A stretch of DNA of 46,197 nt from contig OMWI01000025.1 of the NCBI GenBank assembly GCA_900314715.1, positions 1 to 46,197 on the forward strand. The letters run 5' to 3'. The stretch comes from an uncultured Prevotellaceae bacterium. GTDB taxonomy: Bacteria > Bacteroidota > Bacteroidia > Bacteroidales > Bacteroidaceae. A program made the position numbers and the translations under genes. The stretch's first letter is position 1. Each line of letters starts with the position of its first letter. Positions 7,553 to 15,656 of the stretch are shown piece by piece. Under the pieces are notes generated by a model, which saw nothing but the letters and a program-made list of their open reading frames with translations, had not been told where the DNA came from and ran no database searches.

Positions 7553-9932
7553 GAACGAGCGCATCAAACGATTGCGCCAACAAAATTTCGATACGCCAAC
7601 CACGTTGAGCATTGAACGCGCCTTGATAGAAACGGCTTTCTATAAGGATAATTACGGTACGATGCCCATTGCGATGTTGCGTGCGAAAAACTTTTATGAG
7701 ATTTGCAAGAAGAAGACAATATATATAGGTGAAGACGAACTCATCGTGGGAGAAAGAGGACCTAAGCCAAAAGCAGTACCTACCTTTCCCGAACTGACTT
7801 GTCACTCCGTGGAAGATTTGCATACGTTGGACACGCGCGACTTGCAAAGTTACCATATCAGTCAGGAAGACATCGACACGTATGAGCGTGAAGTGATTCC
7901 CTATTGGCAAGGAAAGACGCAACGAGAACGCATCTTCAACCATGTATCGAAAGAATGGGAAGAGGCTTACCATGCAGGTGTCTTCACCGAGTTTATGGAA
8001 CAACGTGCCGCAGGACATACCGCTATGGACGGAAAGATGTATCATACAGGATTGCTCGATTTGAAAGAACGCATCGAGAAAAAGATTGCCAGCTTGGATT
8101 ACATCTACGATCCTGAAGCTACCGATAAGCAACAGGAGTTAGAGGCAATGGCTGTTTCATGCGATGCTGCTATCTTGTTTGCCGAAAGACATGCGCAATT
8201 GGCAGAGGAAATGGCAGCCAAGGAAAGTAATCCTCAAAGGAAAGCGGAGTTGCTGAAGATTGCCGACGTTTGCCATTGGGTTCCCGCTCATGCTCCACGC
8301 GACCTTTGGGAAGCGATACAGATGTATTGGTTTGTGCATTTAGGAACCGTGACGGAGTTGAACGGATGGGATAGTATGAATCCTGGGCACATCGACCAAC
8401 ACCTTTATCCTTTTTATAAAAAAGGTGTAGAAGAAGGAACGTTGGATAGAGACAAGGCAAAGGAACTCATTTCTTGCCTTTGGATAAAGTTTAATAACCA
8501 ACCCGCACCTCCCAAGGTGGGAGTAACCGCATTGGAGTCGGGTACCTATAATGATTTTACCAATATCAATATCGGTGGAGTAGATAGAGACGGGAACAAT
8601 GCCGTCAACGACATTTCCTATATCATTCTTGAAGTTCAGGAGGAGTTGCATGAATTGCAACCAGGATTAAGTATTCACATTGCCAAAAACACGCCAGATG
8701 AATTCCTGATTGAAGGTGCTAAGTTGATTCGTCAAGGACACGGTTATCCTTCCATTTTCAATCCCGATACCTATATCCAAGAACTGGTGCGCGAAGGCAA
8801 GACATTGGAAGATGCACGCGAAGGAGGATGTTCGGGATGTATTGAAGTGGGAGCCTTTGGAAAGGAAGCGTATCTGTTGACGGGGTATCTGAATACGCCA
8901 AAGATTTTGGAAATCACCTTGAACAACGGTGTTGATCCTGAGACAGGCAAACAATTGGGATTGAAAACGGGAGACCCACGGCAATTCAAGGATTTCGAAT
9001 CGCTCTATGAAGCATGGCATCAGCAAATGATTTATTTCGTGAATCTAAAACTCTCCGTCAACAATTATATTGAACGCATGTTCTCGCTCTATGCACCAGC
9101 CACGTTCTTGAGTCTGTTTATCGACGACTGCATTGAAAAGGGAAAAGACTATTATAGTGGTGGTGCACGATATAATACCACTTATATACAATGTACGGGA
9201 TTGGGAACCATTACAGATTGCTTCACCACTTTGAAGAAACATGTATTTGAAGACAAAAGGTACACAATGGACGAGATACTGAAAGCATTGGCTTGTGATT
9301 GGGGAAAAGATACGGATCTTGCCCGCGATTACGAGAAGATGCGTTTGTATATTCGAAACCATACGCCTTTCTTCGGAAACGATGATGACTATGCCGATGA
9401 CATTGCCGTTAGGGTATATGAAGACTTAGTGAAAGCAATTGAGGGAAGACCTAACACTCGTGGAGGAAAGACGCAATTGAATATGTTGAGTACCACTTGC
9501 CACAATTATTTCGGTTCTGTATGTGGCGCAACGCCTAATGGACGATTTGCCCATTTCGCCATCAGCGACGGAACATCTCCTGCACACGGTTCAGATTCAC
9601 ATGGTCCTACGGCTGTAGTGAAATCGCTTGGTAAATTGGACCAAACAAAGAGTGGAGGAACGTTGTTGAATGTGCGTTTCGTTCCCTCATTGTTGAAACG
9701 AGAAGAAGACTTGAAAAAGTTCAGTAGTTTGGTGAGAACCTATTTCAAGTTTGGAGGTCACCATATCCAGTTTAATATCGTAGATACCGAAACGCTCTAT
9801 GATGCCCAGAAACACCCTGAAGAATACAAGGACTTGTTGGTGAGAGTAGCTGGATATTCAGATTATTTCAACGATATGACCGAGCAATTGCAAAACGAGA
9901 TTATCGCACGAACGGAGAATAGTGAATTGTAA
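7551..9932 (+). CDS. hypD: Glycyl radical enzyme, probable trans-4-hydroxy-L-proline dehydratase
   Basis: 793 residues from the ATG at 7551 (806 from an upstream ATG at 7512 that overlaps the previous stop). I prefer 7551 because characterised HypD proteins start near the matching point (NERIKRLRQ). The PFL-like domain carries the active-site pair C430 and E432 in GGCSGCIEVG and the C-terminal radical loop RVAGYSDYF (glycine 768). FTEFMEQRAAGHT, NNQPAPPKVGVTALESGTY and LLTGYLNTPKILELT-like stretches agree with the HypD group as I remember it. HypD dehydrates trans-4-hydroxyproline to pyrroline-5-carboxylate, which ProC reduces to proline. No proC is in the window. The activase follows directly. 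A different GRE dehydratase substrate remains possible. Confidence 0.85.
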   Translation: MNERIKRLRQQNFDTPTTLSIERALIETAFYKDNYGTMPIAMLRAKNFYEICKKKTIYIGEDELIVGERGPKPKAVPTFPELTCHSVEDLHTLDTRDLQSYHISQEDIDTYEREVIPYWQGKTQRERIFNHVSKEWEEAYHAGVFTEFMEQRAAGHTAMDGKMYHTGLLDLKERIEKKIASLDYIYDPEATDKQQELEAMAVSCDAAILFAERHAQLAEEMAAKESNPQRKAELLKIADVCHWVPAHAPRDLWEAIQMYWFVHLGTVTELNGWDSMNPGHIDQHLYPFYKKGVEEGTLDRDKAKELISCLWIKFNNQPAPPKVGVTALESGTYNDFTNINIGGVDRDGNNAVNDISYIILEVQEELHELQPGLSIHIAKNTPDEFLIEGAKLIRQGHGYPSIFNPDTYIQELVREGKTLEDAREGGCSGCIEVGAFGKEAYLLTGYLNTPKILEITLNNGVDPETGKQLGLKTGDPRQFKDFESLYEAWHQQMIYFVNLKLSVNNYIERMFSLYAPATFLSLFIDDCIEKGKDYYSGGARYNTTYIQCTGLGTITDCFTTLKKHVFEDKRYTMDEILKALACDWGKDTDLARDYEKMRLYIRNHTPFFGNDDDYADDIAVRVYEDLVKAIEGRPNTRGGKTQLNMLSTTCHNYFGSVCGATPNGRFAHFAISDGTSPAHGSDSHGPTAVVKSLGKLDQTKSGGTLLNVRFVPSLLKREEDLKKFSSLVRTYFKFGGHHIQFNIVDTETLYDAQKHPEEYKDLLVRVAGYSDYFNDMTEQLQNEIIARTENSEL

Positions 9933-10837
9933 TGGCGTTGATATTCGACATCAAGAGATATGCTATCAATGATGGTCCTGGCATCAGGACCACCATTTTC
10001 ATGAAAGGTTGTCCGTTGCGTTGCGTGTGGTGTCACAATCCAGAAGGATGGGATAGCCAGATGCAAAAGTCGTATAAGAAAAGCAAGTGCATCGGATGTA
10101 TGAGTTGCGTGGATGTTTGTCCACAAAAGGCTTTGAAGATGACGGCAGAAGGTATTCAACCAACCGATGCTGAATGTATTCTTTGCGGACAATGCGTGAA
10201 AGAATGTCCTACCACAGCCCTTGAAATGTGTGGCAAGGACATGAACATGGAAGAGTTGATGGCTGAAATAGAGAAGGAGAGAGACGTGATGGAAGATAGT
10301 GGTGGAGGAGTGACGCTTTGTGGAGGAGATCCTTTGTTTCATCCGCAAGATACCTTGACCATCTTGACTGAACTTGGGAAGCGAGGCTTTCATCGTACAG
10401 TGGACACGGCTCTTTATGCCAGTGAGAAAACTGTCATGGATATTGCAACGGCATGTGAGTTGTTTCTCATAGACATCAAAGTGATGGATAATCAAAAACA
10501 CATCCAATACACAGGCGTTTCGAATGAGCGAATATTGCAAAACATTCGGTTGCTTCAGCATTTAGGCGTGAATTATTGGGTGCGTATTCCATTAATAGAG
10601 GGTATTAATGCTGACGTAGAGAACATAGATGCAACAATTTGCTTCTTGAAAGAAATCGGATGGAAAGGAAACTTACATCTTCTGCCTTACCATGACGTGG
10701 GGAAAGACAAACATAAACGTCGGTGGACAACTTACAATCCCTTGAACATTCAGATGAAAACTCCCTCAGATGAAACCATGATGCGATGTGTGAGACAGTT
10801 TGAAAATGAGGGATTTCATGCTATTGTAGGTGGATAG
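9932..10837 (+). CDS. Radical-SAM glycyl radical enzyme activase (HypE/PflA-like)
   Basis: 301 residues. The radical-SAM cluster motif is C27-x3-C31-x2-C34 in GCPLRCVWCHNPEG. A two-cluster ferredoxin insert follows, with CxxCxxCxxxC at C53-C63 and at C82-C92, typical of activases of dehydratase-type glycyl radical enzymes rather than of pyruvate formate-lyase itself. The GGG-VTLCGGDP segment is the SAM-binding region. It generates the glycyl radical on the enzyme encoded just before it. The ATG shares one base with the hypD stop (TAATG), so translation is coupled. The reaction is oxygen-sensitive, in keeping with an anaerobe. Confidence 0.93.
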   Translation: MALIFDIKRYAINDGPGIRTTIFMKGCPLRCVWCHNPEGWDSQMQKSYKKSKCIGCMSCVDVCPQKALKMTAEGIQPTDAECILCGQCVKECPTTALEMCGKDMNMEELMAEIEKERDVMEDSGGGVTLCGGDPLFHPQDTLTILTELGKRGFHRTVDTALYASEKTVMDIATACELFLIDIKVMDNQKHIQYTGVSNERILQNIRLLQHLGVNYWVRIPLIEGINADVENIDATICFLKEIGWKGNLHLLPYHDVGKDKHKRRWTTYNPLNIQMKTPSDETMMRCVRQFENEGFHAIVGG

Positions 10838-10890
10838 TGGTTTTTGTGTGGCTGCACGGCAAATTTAATCGTAAAAAAATGAAAAAAAAC

Positions 10891-10921
10891 TTGCTACTTT
10901 GCTAAAATAGCAGTAATTTTG
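10891..10921 (+). promoter_or_regulatory. Promoter of rpsU
   Basis: TTG (10891-10893), 20 bases, TAATTTTG (10914-10921). The leader to the ATG at 10987 is about 55-60 bases. The spacer contains TGCTA-AAA-TAGCA, a small palindrome. The gap 10838-10890 shows no clear terminator for the upstream operon. Confidence 0.65.
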
Positions 10922-10986
10922 CACCCGCAAATAAAAGCATTTGTTCAAAACGGATAAGTTTAACGATTAAAATACATTAAAAAGAA

Positions 10987-11178
10987 ATGATTATTGTACC
11001 AGTAAAAGATGGTGAGAACATCGAAAGAGCTCTCAAAAAGTTTAAAAGAAAATTCGAAAAAACAGGTGTCGTTAAGGAATTGCGCAAACGCCAACAATAC
11101 AATAAACCGTCAGTTTTGAAGAGACTGAAGATGGAACATGCCATCTATGTTCAGAAACTGCGCGCTAACGAGGAATAA
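10987..11178 (+). CDS. rpsU: 30S ribosomal protein S21
   Basis: 63 residues starting MIIVPVKDGENIERALKKFKRKFEKTG, clearly S21. The protein helps the small subunit during initiation. In Bacteroidetes S21 is part of the platform that occludes the anti-Shine-Dalgarno of 16S rRNA (known from published Flavobacterium ribosome work), which fits the weak Shine-Dalgarno use seen in this window. Own promoter upstream; a second promoter separates it from the recombinase gene. Confidence 0.96.
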   Translation: MIIVPVKDGENIERALKKFKRKFEKTGVVKELRKRQQYNKPSVLKRLKMEHAIYVQKLRANEE

Positions 11179-11192
11179 TATTTCCCCAAAAA

Positions 11193-11224
11193 TTTGGTAG
11201 TTTAAATAAAAATCCGTATATTCG
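11193..11224 (+). promoter_or_regulatory. Promoter of the xerC-like gene
   Basis: TTTG (11193-11196), 20 bases, TATATTCG (11217-11224), one mismatch from TAnnTTTG. The leader to the ATG at 11257 is about 25-30 bases. Confidence 0.55.
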
Positions 11225-11256
11225 TTGCCGAAAACGATAAATGATATTCGCAACGG

Positions 11257-12144
11257 ATGATGATAGAACAATTTTTGAACTACTTGCAGTATGAGCGAAA
11301 CCGCTCTGAACTGACAGTGAAAAGCTACGGGGACGACCTTAGGGCTTTCGAGGCGTATTTCAAACAATTGGATAATCATGAAATCTCTTGGGAGTCTGTT
11401 GACTCTGATATCATCCGAGACTGGATGGAGAGCATGATGGATAAAGGAAACTCTGTGTCTTCAATCAATAGGCGATTGAGCGCATTGCGTTCCCTTTATC
11501 GTTTTGCCCTTTCCCGAAACTTAGTTGCGAAAGATCCCGCTCATAGTGTGTCAGGACCGAAGAAGTCGAAACCGCTTCCGCAATATCTGAGGGAGTCACA
11601 GATGAACCAGTTGCTTGACGACATACAATGGGACTTGTCTACATTTAATAATATGCGCGCGCGTACCATTATTATATTATTCTATGAAACTGGTATGCGT
11701 CTTGCTGAATTGATGGGATTAGACGACGCGTCGATAGACTTCACGAATGCAGAGGTGAAAGTGACGGGAAAGAGAAACAAGCAACGAATTATCCCAATGG
11801 GTGATGAACTGGTGCGAGTGTTAGCTGAATACCGCCAATTCAGAGATACCCATGTCGTGAGAAAGTGTGAGGCATTCTTTGTAACCGAGAAAGGCGAGCG
11901 GATGACAAGGGCGCAAGTGAGAAATGAAGTGAAGAAACACTTGTCGAAAGTGACGTCCATGAAAAAGCGAACTCCCCATGTACTGAGGCATACGTTTGCA
12001 ACCGCCATGCTCAACAACGACGCTGGCATTGAGAGCGTGAAGATATTACTCGGGCATGAAAGTTTATCCACAACCGAAATTTATACGCATACTACATTTG
12101 AACAATTAAAAAAAGTTTATTCTAATGCCCACCCAAGGGCTTAA
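11257..12144 (+). CDS. xerC: Tyrosine recombinase, XerC/XerD type
   Basis: 295 residues, typical Xer length. SAM-like core-binding domain (about 1-85: LNYLQYERNRSELTVKSYGDDL), then the catalytic domain (about 105-290). All catalytic residues are seen: R148 (TGMRLAEL), K172 (TGKRNKQR), H241 and R244 (PHVLRHTF), H267 (LLGHE), Y276 (TTEIYTHTT). Xer proteins resolve chromosome dimers at dif. Its place between rpsU and hpf is a conserved Bacteroidetes housekeeping context, so this is not a prophage or integron integrase. Whether it is the C or D partner cannot be told. A second ATG at 11260 is equally possible. Adjacent tRNA genes are not evidence of integration here. Confidence 0.9.
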   Translation: MMIEQFLNYLQYERNRSELTVKSYGDDLRAFEAYFKQLDNHEISWESVDSDIIRDWMESMMDKGNSVSSINRRLSALRSLYRFALSRNLVAKDPAHSVSGPKKSKPLPQYLRESQMNQLLDDIQWDLSTFNNMRARTIIILFYETGMRLAELMGLDDASIDFTNAEVKVTGKRNKQRIIPMGDELVRVLAEYRQFRDTHVVRKCEAFFVTEKGERMTRAQVRNEVKKHLSKVTSMKKRTPHVLRHTFATAMLNNDAGIESVKILLGHESLSTTEIYTHTTFEQLKKVYSNAHPRA

Positions 12145-12155
12145 CCTTAATAATT

Positions 12156-12165
12156 AAAAGGAGGT
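12156..12165 (+). promoter_or_regulatory. Strong Shine-Dalgarno before hpf
   Basis: AAAAGGAGGT ends 4 bases before the ATG at 12170. It is a full anti-Shine-Dalgarno match in a genome where most starts have only A-rich leaders. Confidence 0.8.
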
Positions 12166-12169
12166 AACT

Positions 12170-12469
12170 ATGGAGATTAAGATTCAGTCGATACATTTCG
12201 ACGCTACCGAGAAGTTACAGTCGTTCGTAGAAAAGAAAACGGCTAAGTTGGAAAAATCTTTCGAAGACATCCAGAAAGTAGAGGTGCAGCTGAAAGTAGT
12301 AAAACCTGCAACCGCTATGAATAAGGAGGCAAGCCTTACGGTTTCCGTTCCAGGCACTAAATTGTTTGTCGAAAAGACTTGTGATACTTTTGAGGAAAGT
12401 ATCGATCAATGCGTGGATGCAATGAAGGTGCAGCTGTCCAAATTTAAGGAAAAACTTCGTGACAGATAA
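12170..12469 (+). CDS. hpf: Ribosome hibernation promoting factor, short form (HPF/RaiA)
   Basis: 99 residues, the length of short HPF/YfiA proteins without the C-terminal dimerisation domain. It begins MEIKIQSIHFDATEKLQSFVEKK, with the second half CDTFEESIDQCVDAMKVQLSKFKEK typical of the beta-alpha-beta-beta-beta-alpha fold. It binds the decoding region of idle 30S subunits in stationary phase. It follows the recombinase by 25 bases and may be co-transcribed with it. It has an unusually good Shine-Dalgarno (see 12156-12165). Confidence 0.93.
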   Translation: MEIKIQSIHFDATEKLQSFVEKKTAKLEKSFEDIQKVEVQLKVVKPATAMNKEASLTVSVPGTKLFVEKTCDTFEESIDQCVDAMKVQLSKFKEKLRDR

Positions 12470-12486
12470 AAAAAGTCCAAAAAAGT

Positions 12487-12517
12487 TTTGGTGATTAAAA
12501 AATAATCCGTATCTTTG
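12487..12517 (+). promoter_or_regulatory. Promoter of the tRNA-tuf operon
   Basis: TTTG (12487-12490), 19 bases, TATCTTTG (12510-12517): an excellent match. Transcription would start near 12523-12525, 45 bases before the first tRNA. The -7 box lies mostly inside one arm of a long inverted repeat (12511-12525 with 12553-12567). Confidence 0.85.
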
Positions 12518-12567
12518 CAGCCGTTTTACAACACGTTTGAAATGCGATGCCTAACGGCTGCAAAGAT
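12511..12567. repeat. 15-base perfect inverted repeat at the tRNA promoter
   Basis: ATCTTTGCAGCCGTT (12511-12525) and AACGGCTGCAAAGAT (12553-12567) are exact reverse complements, separated by 27 bases. The left arm contains most of the -7 box and the presumed start site. The right arm ends two bases before the tRNA-Thr gene. Confidence 0.9.
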
Positions 12568-12569
12568 TT

Positions 12570-12643
12570 GCCTCTTTAGCTCAGTTGGCCAGAGCACGTG
12601 ATTTGTAATCTCGGGGTCGTTGGTTCGAATCCGACAAGAGGCT
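12570..12643 (+). tRNA. tRNA-Thr (anticodon TGT)
   Basis: A 7-base acceptor stem GCCTCTT with AAGAGGC, a D-arm TAGCTCAGTTGGCCAGAGCA, an anticodon loop TTTGTAA and a T-arm GGTTCGAATCC. CCA is not encoded. First of four clustered tRNAs. Confidence 0.95.
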
Positions 12644-12698
12644 CAAGGCGAGTGCGCTGCAAAGAGTTTTTATACAAACAAGGCGAGTTGTTAAACAT

Positions 12699-12781
12699 GG
12701 GTGGTTTCCAGAGCGGCCAAATGGGGCAGACTGTAAATCTGTTGTCTTTCGACTTCGGTGGTTCGAATCCATCACCACCCA
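12699..12781 (+). tRNA. tRNA-Tyr (anticodon GTA)
   Basis: Acceptor GGGTGGT with ACCACCC, a long variable arm as in class II tRNAs, an anticodon loop CTGTAAA and a T-arm GGTTCGAATCC. CCA is not encoded. Confidence 0.95.
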
Positions 12782-12800
12782 CTTCAGTTTAAGTTTTATT

Positions 12801-12873
12801 GCGGAAATAGCTCAGTCGATAGAGCACTAGCCTTCCAAGCTGGGGGTCGCGGGTTTGAGTCCCGTTTTCCGCT
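12801..12873 (+). tRNA. tRNA-Gly (anticodon TCC)
   Basis: Acceptor GCGGAAA with TTTCCGC, an anticodon loop CTTCCAA and a T-arm GGGTTTGAGTCCC. CCA is not encoded. Confidence 0.95.
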
Positions 12874-12880
12874 CTAACTT

Positions 12881-12952
<72 letters not shown>

Positions 12953-13023
12953 CATTTTTTTATGACCTTTTAGGTGAAAGAAAAACGAGATTATTCAATA
13001 ATTAATAAAATAAATAGTAAGCT

Positions 13024-14217
13024 ATGGCTAAAGAGAATTTTGTGCGTACCAAACCGCACGTAAATATTGGAACCATCGGTCACGTTGACCACGGTAAGAC
13101 TACTCTGACCGCTGCTATCACCAAGGTGTTGGCAGAGAAGATTGAAGCTAACAAGGACAAGGTAAAGTCTTTCGATCAAATTGACAACGCTCCTGAGGAA
13201 AAAGAGCGTGGTATTACCATTAATACCGCTCACGTTGAGTATGAAACAGAAAAGCGTCACTATGCACACGTTGACTGCCCGGGACACGCTGACTATGTGA
13301 AGAACATGGTAACTGGTGCTGCTCAGATGGACGGTGCTATCCTCGTTGTTGCTGCTACTGATGGTCCTATGCCACAGACACGTGAGCACGTGCTTCTCGC
13401 TCGTCAGGTAAACGTTCCTCGTTTGGTTGTGTTCCTGAACAAGTGTGATATGGTTGACGATGAGGAAATGCTTGAGCTCGTTGAAATGGAAGTTCAAGAG
13501 ATTCTTGCTCAATATGAGTTCGAAGATGATACTCCTATCATCCGCGGTTCTGCACTTGGTGCTTTGAACGGTGTTGCTAAGTGGGAAGACAAGGTTATGG
13601 AGTTGATGAACACTTGTGACGAGTGGATCCAAGAGCCTCCTCGTGCTACAGACAAACCATTCTTGATGCCTGTTGAGGACGTGTTCTCTATTACTGGTCG
13701 TGGTACCGTTGCTACAGGTCGTATCGAAACTGGTGTTATCCACGTAGGTGATGCAGTTGAGTTGCTCGGTCTCGGTGAGGATGCTAAGTCAGTTGTAACT
13801 GGTGTTGAGATGTTCCGTAAGATTCTTGACGAAGGTCAGGCTGGTGACAACGTAGGTTTGTTGCTCCGTGGTATCGACAAGAACGAAATCAAGCGTGGTA
13901 TGGTACTCTGCCATCCTGGACAGATTAAGCCATTCAAGAAGTTCAAGGCTTCTATCTACGTGTTGAAGAAGGAAGAGGGTGGTCGTCACACTCCATTCGG
14001 AAACAAGTATCGTCCTCAGTTCTATCTCCGTACTATGGACTGTACAGGTGAAATCACATTGCCAGAAGGCGTAGAAATGGTTATGCCTGGTGATAACGTT
14101 GAGATTAACGTTGAGTTGATTTACGCTGTTGCTTTGAACAAGGGTCTCCGTTTCGCTATCCGCGAAGGTGGTCGTACTGTTGGTTCTGGTCAGATTACAG
14201 AAGTATACGAGGATTAA
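13024..14217 (+). CDS. tuf: Elongation factor Tu
   Basis: 397 residues. GTPase motifs: G1 GHVDHGKT (19-26), G3 DCPGH, G4 NKCD, G5 SAL-type. Domains II and III follow, ending [11 protein letters not shown]. It delivers aminoacyl-tRNA to the ribosome. It sits 71 bases after the last of four tRNAs and has no clear promoter of its own, so it is probably read from the promoter at 12487-12517. Codon use is strongly biased (GGT, GCT, CGT), as expected for a very highly expressed gene. A GC-rich hairpin follows the stop. Confidence 0.98.
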   Translation: MAKENFVRTKPHVNIGTIGHVDHGKTTLTAAITKVLAEKIEANKDKVKSFDQIDNAPEEKERGITINTAHVEYETEKRHYAHVDCPGHADYVKNMVTGAAQMDGAILVVAATDGPMPQTREHVLLARQVNVPRLVVFLNKCDMVDDEEMLELVEMEVQEILAQYEFEDDTPIIRGSALGALNGVAKWEDKVMELMNTCDEWIQEPPRATDKPFLMPVEDVFSITGRGTVATGRIETGVIHVGDAVELLGLGEDAKSVVTGVEMFRKILDEGQAGDNVGLLLRGIDKNEIKRGMVLCHPGQIKPFKKFKASIYVLKKEEGGRHTPFGNKYRPQFYLRTMDCTGEITLPEGVEMVMPGDNVEINVELIYAVALNKGLRFAIREGGRTVGSGQITEVYED

Positions 14218-14251
14218 TTTCCTGACTCAAGTCGATATTTATCAGACTAAT

Positions 14252-14286
14252 ATATGCCCCCGTTTGTTTAGGGCGGGGGCATATTT
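14252..14286 (+). terminator. GC-rich hairpin between tuf and tRNA-Trp, possible attenuator
   Basis: ATATGCCCCCG (14252-14262) pairs perfectly with CGGGGGCATAT (14274-14284) around an 11-base loop. Only a short TTT follows (within TATTTAC), so termination is probably partial or depends on other factors. The stem ends 2 bases before tRNA-Trp, so it could also mark an RNA processing site. Confidence 0.65.
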
Positions 14287-14359
14287 ACGGGAATAGCTCA
14301 GTTGGTAGAGCATCGGTCTCCAAAACCGAGGGTCGTGGGTTCGAGTCCTCCTTCCCGTG
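14287..14359 (+). tRNA. tRNA-Trp (anticodon CCA)
   Basis: Acceptor ACGGGAA with TTCCCGT, an anticodon loop CTCCAAA and a T-arm GGGTTCGAGTCC. CCA is not encoded. It lies immediately upstream of secE, the common bacterial order tuf-trnW-secE-nusG. Confidence 0.95.
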
Positions 14360-14374
14360 CTAAATAGAAGAAAT

Positions 14375-14572
14375 ATGAAACTCATAACGAAATTTGTAAA
14401 TTATTGCAAGTCGTGTTACGAAGAACTTGCTTATAAGACTACTTGGCCAACAACATCGCAATTGACTCATAGTGCAGTGGTTGTTTTATCTGCTTCCCTT
14501 ATCATTGCATTGGTGATTTTTGCGATGGACTCTTGTTTCCGTTGGATCATGAGTATGGTGTATCCAGGTTAA
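14375..14572 (+). CDS. secE: Preprotein translocase subunit SecE
   Basis: 65 residues, the short single-helix form. The cytoplasmic amphipathic segment YEELAYKTTWPTTSQL is the conserved SecE signature, followed by one membrane helix (about 32-55). It clamps SecY in the translocon. The start at 14375 is chosen because upstream codons of the open frame lie in the tRNA-Trp gene. nusG follows 14 bases later. Confidence 0.93.
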   Translation: MKLITKFVNYCKSCYEELAYKTTWPTTSQLTHSAVVVLSASLIIALVIFAMDSCFRWIMSMVYPG

Positions 14573-14586
14573 TTATCGTCTAAGTG

Positions 14587-15132
14587 ATGGCTGAAACGGA
14601 TAAAAAGTGGTACGTATTACGTGCGGTTAGTGGTAAGGAAGCCAAGGTGAAAGAATACATCGAGGCTCAAATGAAACATGAACCATTATTGGCAAACCAT
14701 GTCTATCAGGTATTAATCCCGATGGAAAAACATGCTTCTGTACGAAATGGCAAGCGTATTGTCAAAGAAAAAGTCAGCATGGCTGGCTATGTTTTCGTAG
14801 AAGCATCTTTGGTTGGCGATGTGGCTCACATGCTGCGTTTCGTACCTAACGTTTTAGGCTTTCTTGGCGGTATGGATAATCCAACTCCCGTTCCATTGGC
14901 TGACATAAATCGTATGCTTGGCACAGCTGAAGAAACTGAACTTGTGGATGACGTTGTCGTTCCATACGTTGTTGATGAGGCTGTAAAAGTTACCGATGGT
15001 CCTTTCAGTGGTTTCAGTGGCATTATCGAAGAGGTAAATGCCGAGAAACGTAAGTTGAAGGTTATGGTTAAGATCTTCGGACGTAAAACTCCGTTAGAGC
15101 TTGGTTTTATGCAAGTTGAAAAAGAAGGATAG
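14587..15132 (+). CDS. nusG: Transcription termination/antitermination factor NusG
   Basis: 181 residues. The NGN domain (about 5-115; [20 protein letters not shown] and [10 protein letters not shown]) binds RNA polymerase, and the KOW domain (about 125-178; [17 protein letters not shown]) binds NusE/Rho or ribosome in relatives. An in-frame GTG at 14584 precedes the preferred ATG at 14587. Same operon as secE and rplK. Normal length for a core NusG; it is not one of the specialised capsule-locus paralogues (UpxY type). Confidence 0.95.
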   Translation: MAETDKKWYVLRAVSGKEAKVKEYIEAQMKHEPLLANHVYQVLIPMEKHASVRNGKRIVKEKVSMAGYVFVEASLVGDVAHMLRFVPNVLGFLGGMDNPTPVPLADINRMLGTAEETELVDDVVVPYVVDEAVKVTDGPFSGFSGIIEEVNAEKRKLKVMVKIFGRKTPLELGFMQVEKEG

Positions 15133-15193
15133 TGTATATGTTACGGATACATGAGCTTCTTTTATAAATTCAAATTTTAATTATTAAGAAGAA

Positions 15194-15631
15194 ATGGCTA
15201 AAGAAGTTGCTGGATTAATCAAATTACAGATTAAAGGTGGCGCTGCAAATCCTTCACCTCCCGTAGGACCAGCTTTAGGTTCCAAGGGTATTAATATCAT
15301 GGGATTTTGCAAGGAGTTCAACGCCAGAACTCAGGATAAGGCAGGAAAAATCATTCCTGTTGTTATCACTTACTACACCGACAAGTCTTTCAGCTTTGAA
15401 CTTAAGACTCCTCCTGCAGCAGTACAATTGAAAGAAGCTGCTAAGGTGAAGAGTGGTTCTGCACAGCCTAACCGTAAGAAAGTTGCTTCTGTAACTTGGG
15501 ATCAGGTTCGTGCTATTGCCGAAGATAAAATGAAAGATTTGAACTGTTTTACAGTTGAATCAGCCATGAGGCTTGTTGCCGGTACTGCTCGCAGTATGGG
15601 TATCACAGTAAAAGGGGACTTCCCTGGTTAA
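15194..15631 (+). CDS. rplK: 50S ribosomal protein L11
   Basis: 145 residues starting [29 protein letters not shown], the classic L11 N-terminus with its PPVGPALG proline motif (thiostrepton-region domain). The C-terminal domain binds 23S rRNA at the GTPase-associated centre. It is preceded by 61 bases without a promoter match. It belongs to the secE-nusG-rplKAJL-rpoBC cluster. Confidence 0.97.
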   Translation: MAKEVAGLIKLQIKGGAANPSPPVGPALGSKGINIMGFCKEFNARTQDKAGKIIPVVITYYTDKSFSFELKTPPAAVQLKEAAKVKSGSAQPNRKKVASVTWDQVRAIAEDKMKDLNCFTVESAMRLVAGTARSMGITVKGDFPG

Positions 15632-15656
15632 TAAACAATAATCTTCAATTAGAAAA

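Noticed and set aside
11257-12144. The tyrosine recombinase as an integrase of an element inserted at the tRNA genes
   Set aside because: Its length, the rpsU-hpf context and the lack of att repeats or cargo fit housekeeping Xer.
12598-12792. Open frames across the tRNA cluster
   Set aside because: They run through tRNA-Thr and tRNA-Tyr sequences and have no protein features.
14357-14374. An earlier secE start
   Set aside because: The upstream codons overlap the last bases of tRNA-Trp; SecE homologues begin near MKL.
15133-15193. L1 operator in the rplK leader
   Set aside because: Only a small TGTAT/ATACA hairpin is visible; it does not clearly mimic the L1 rRNA site.
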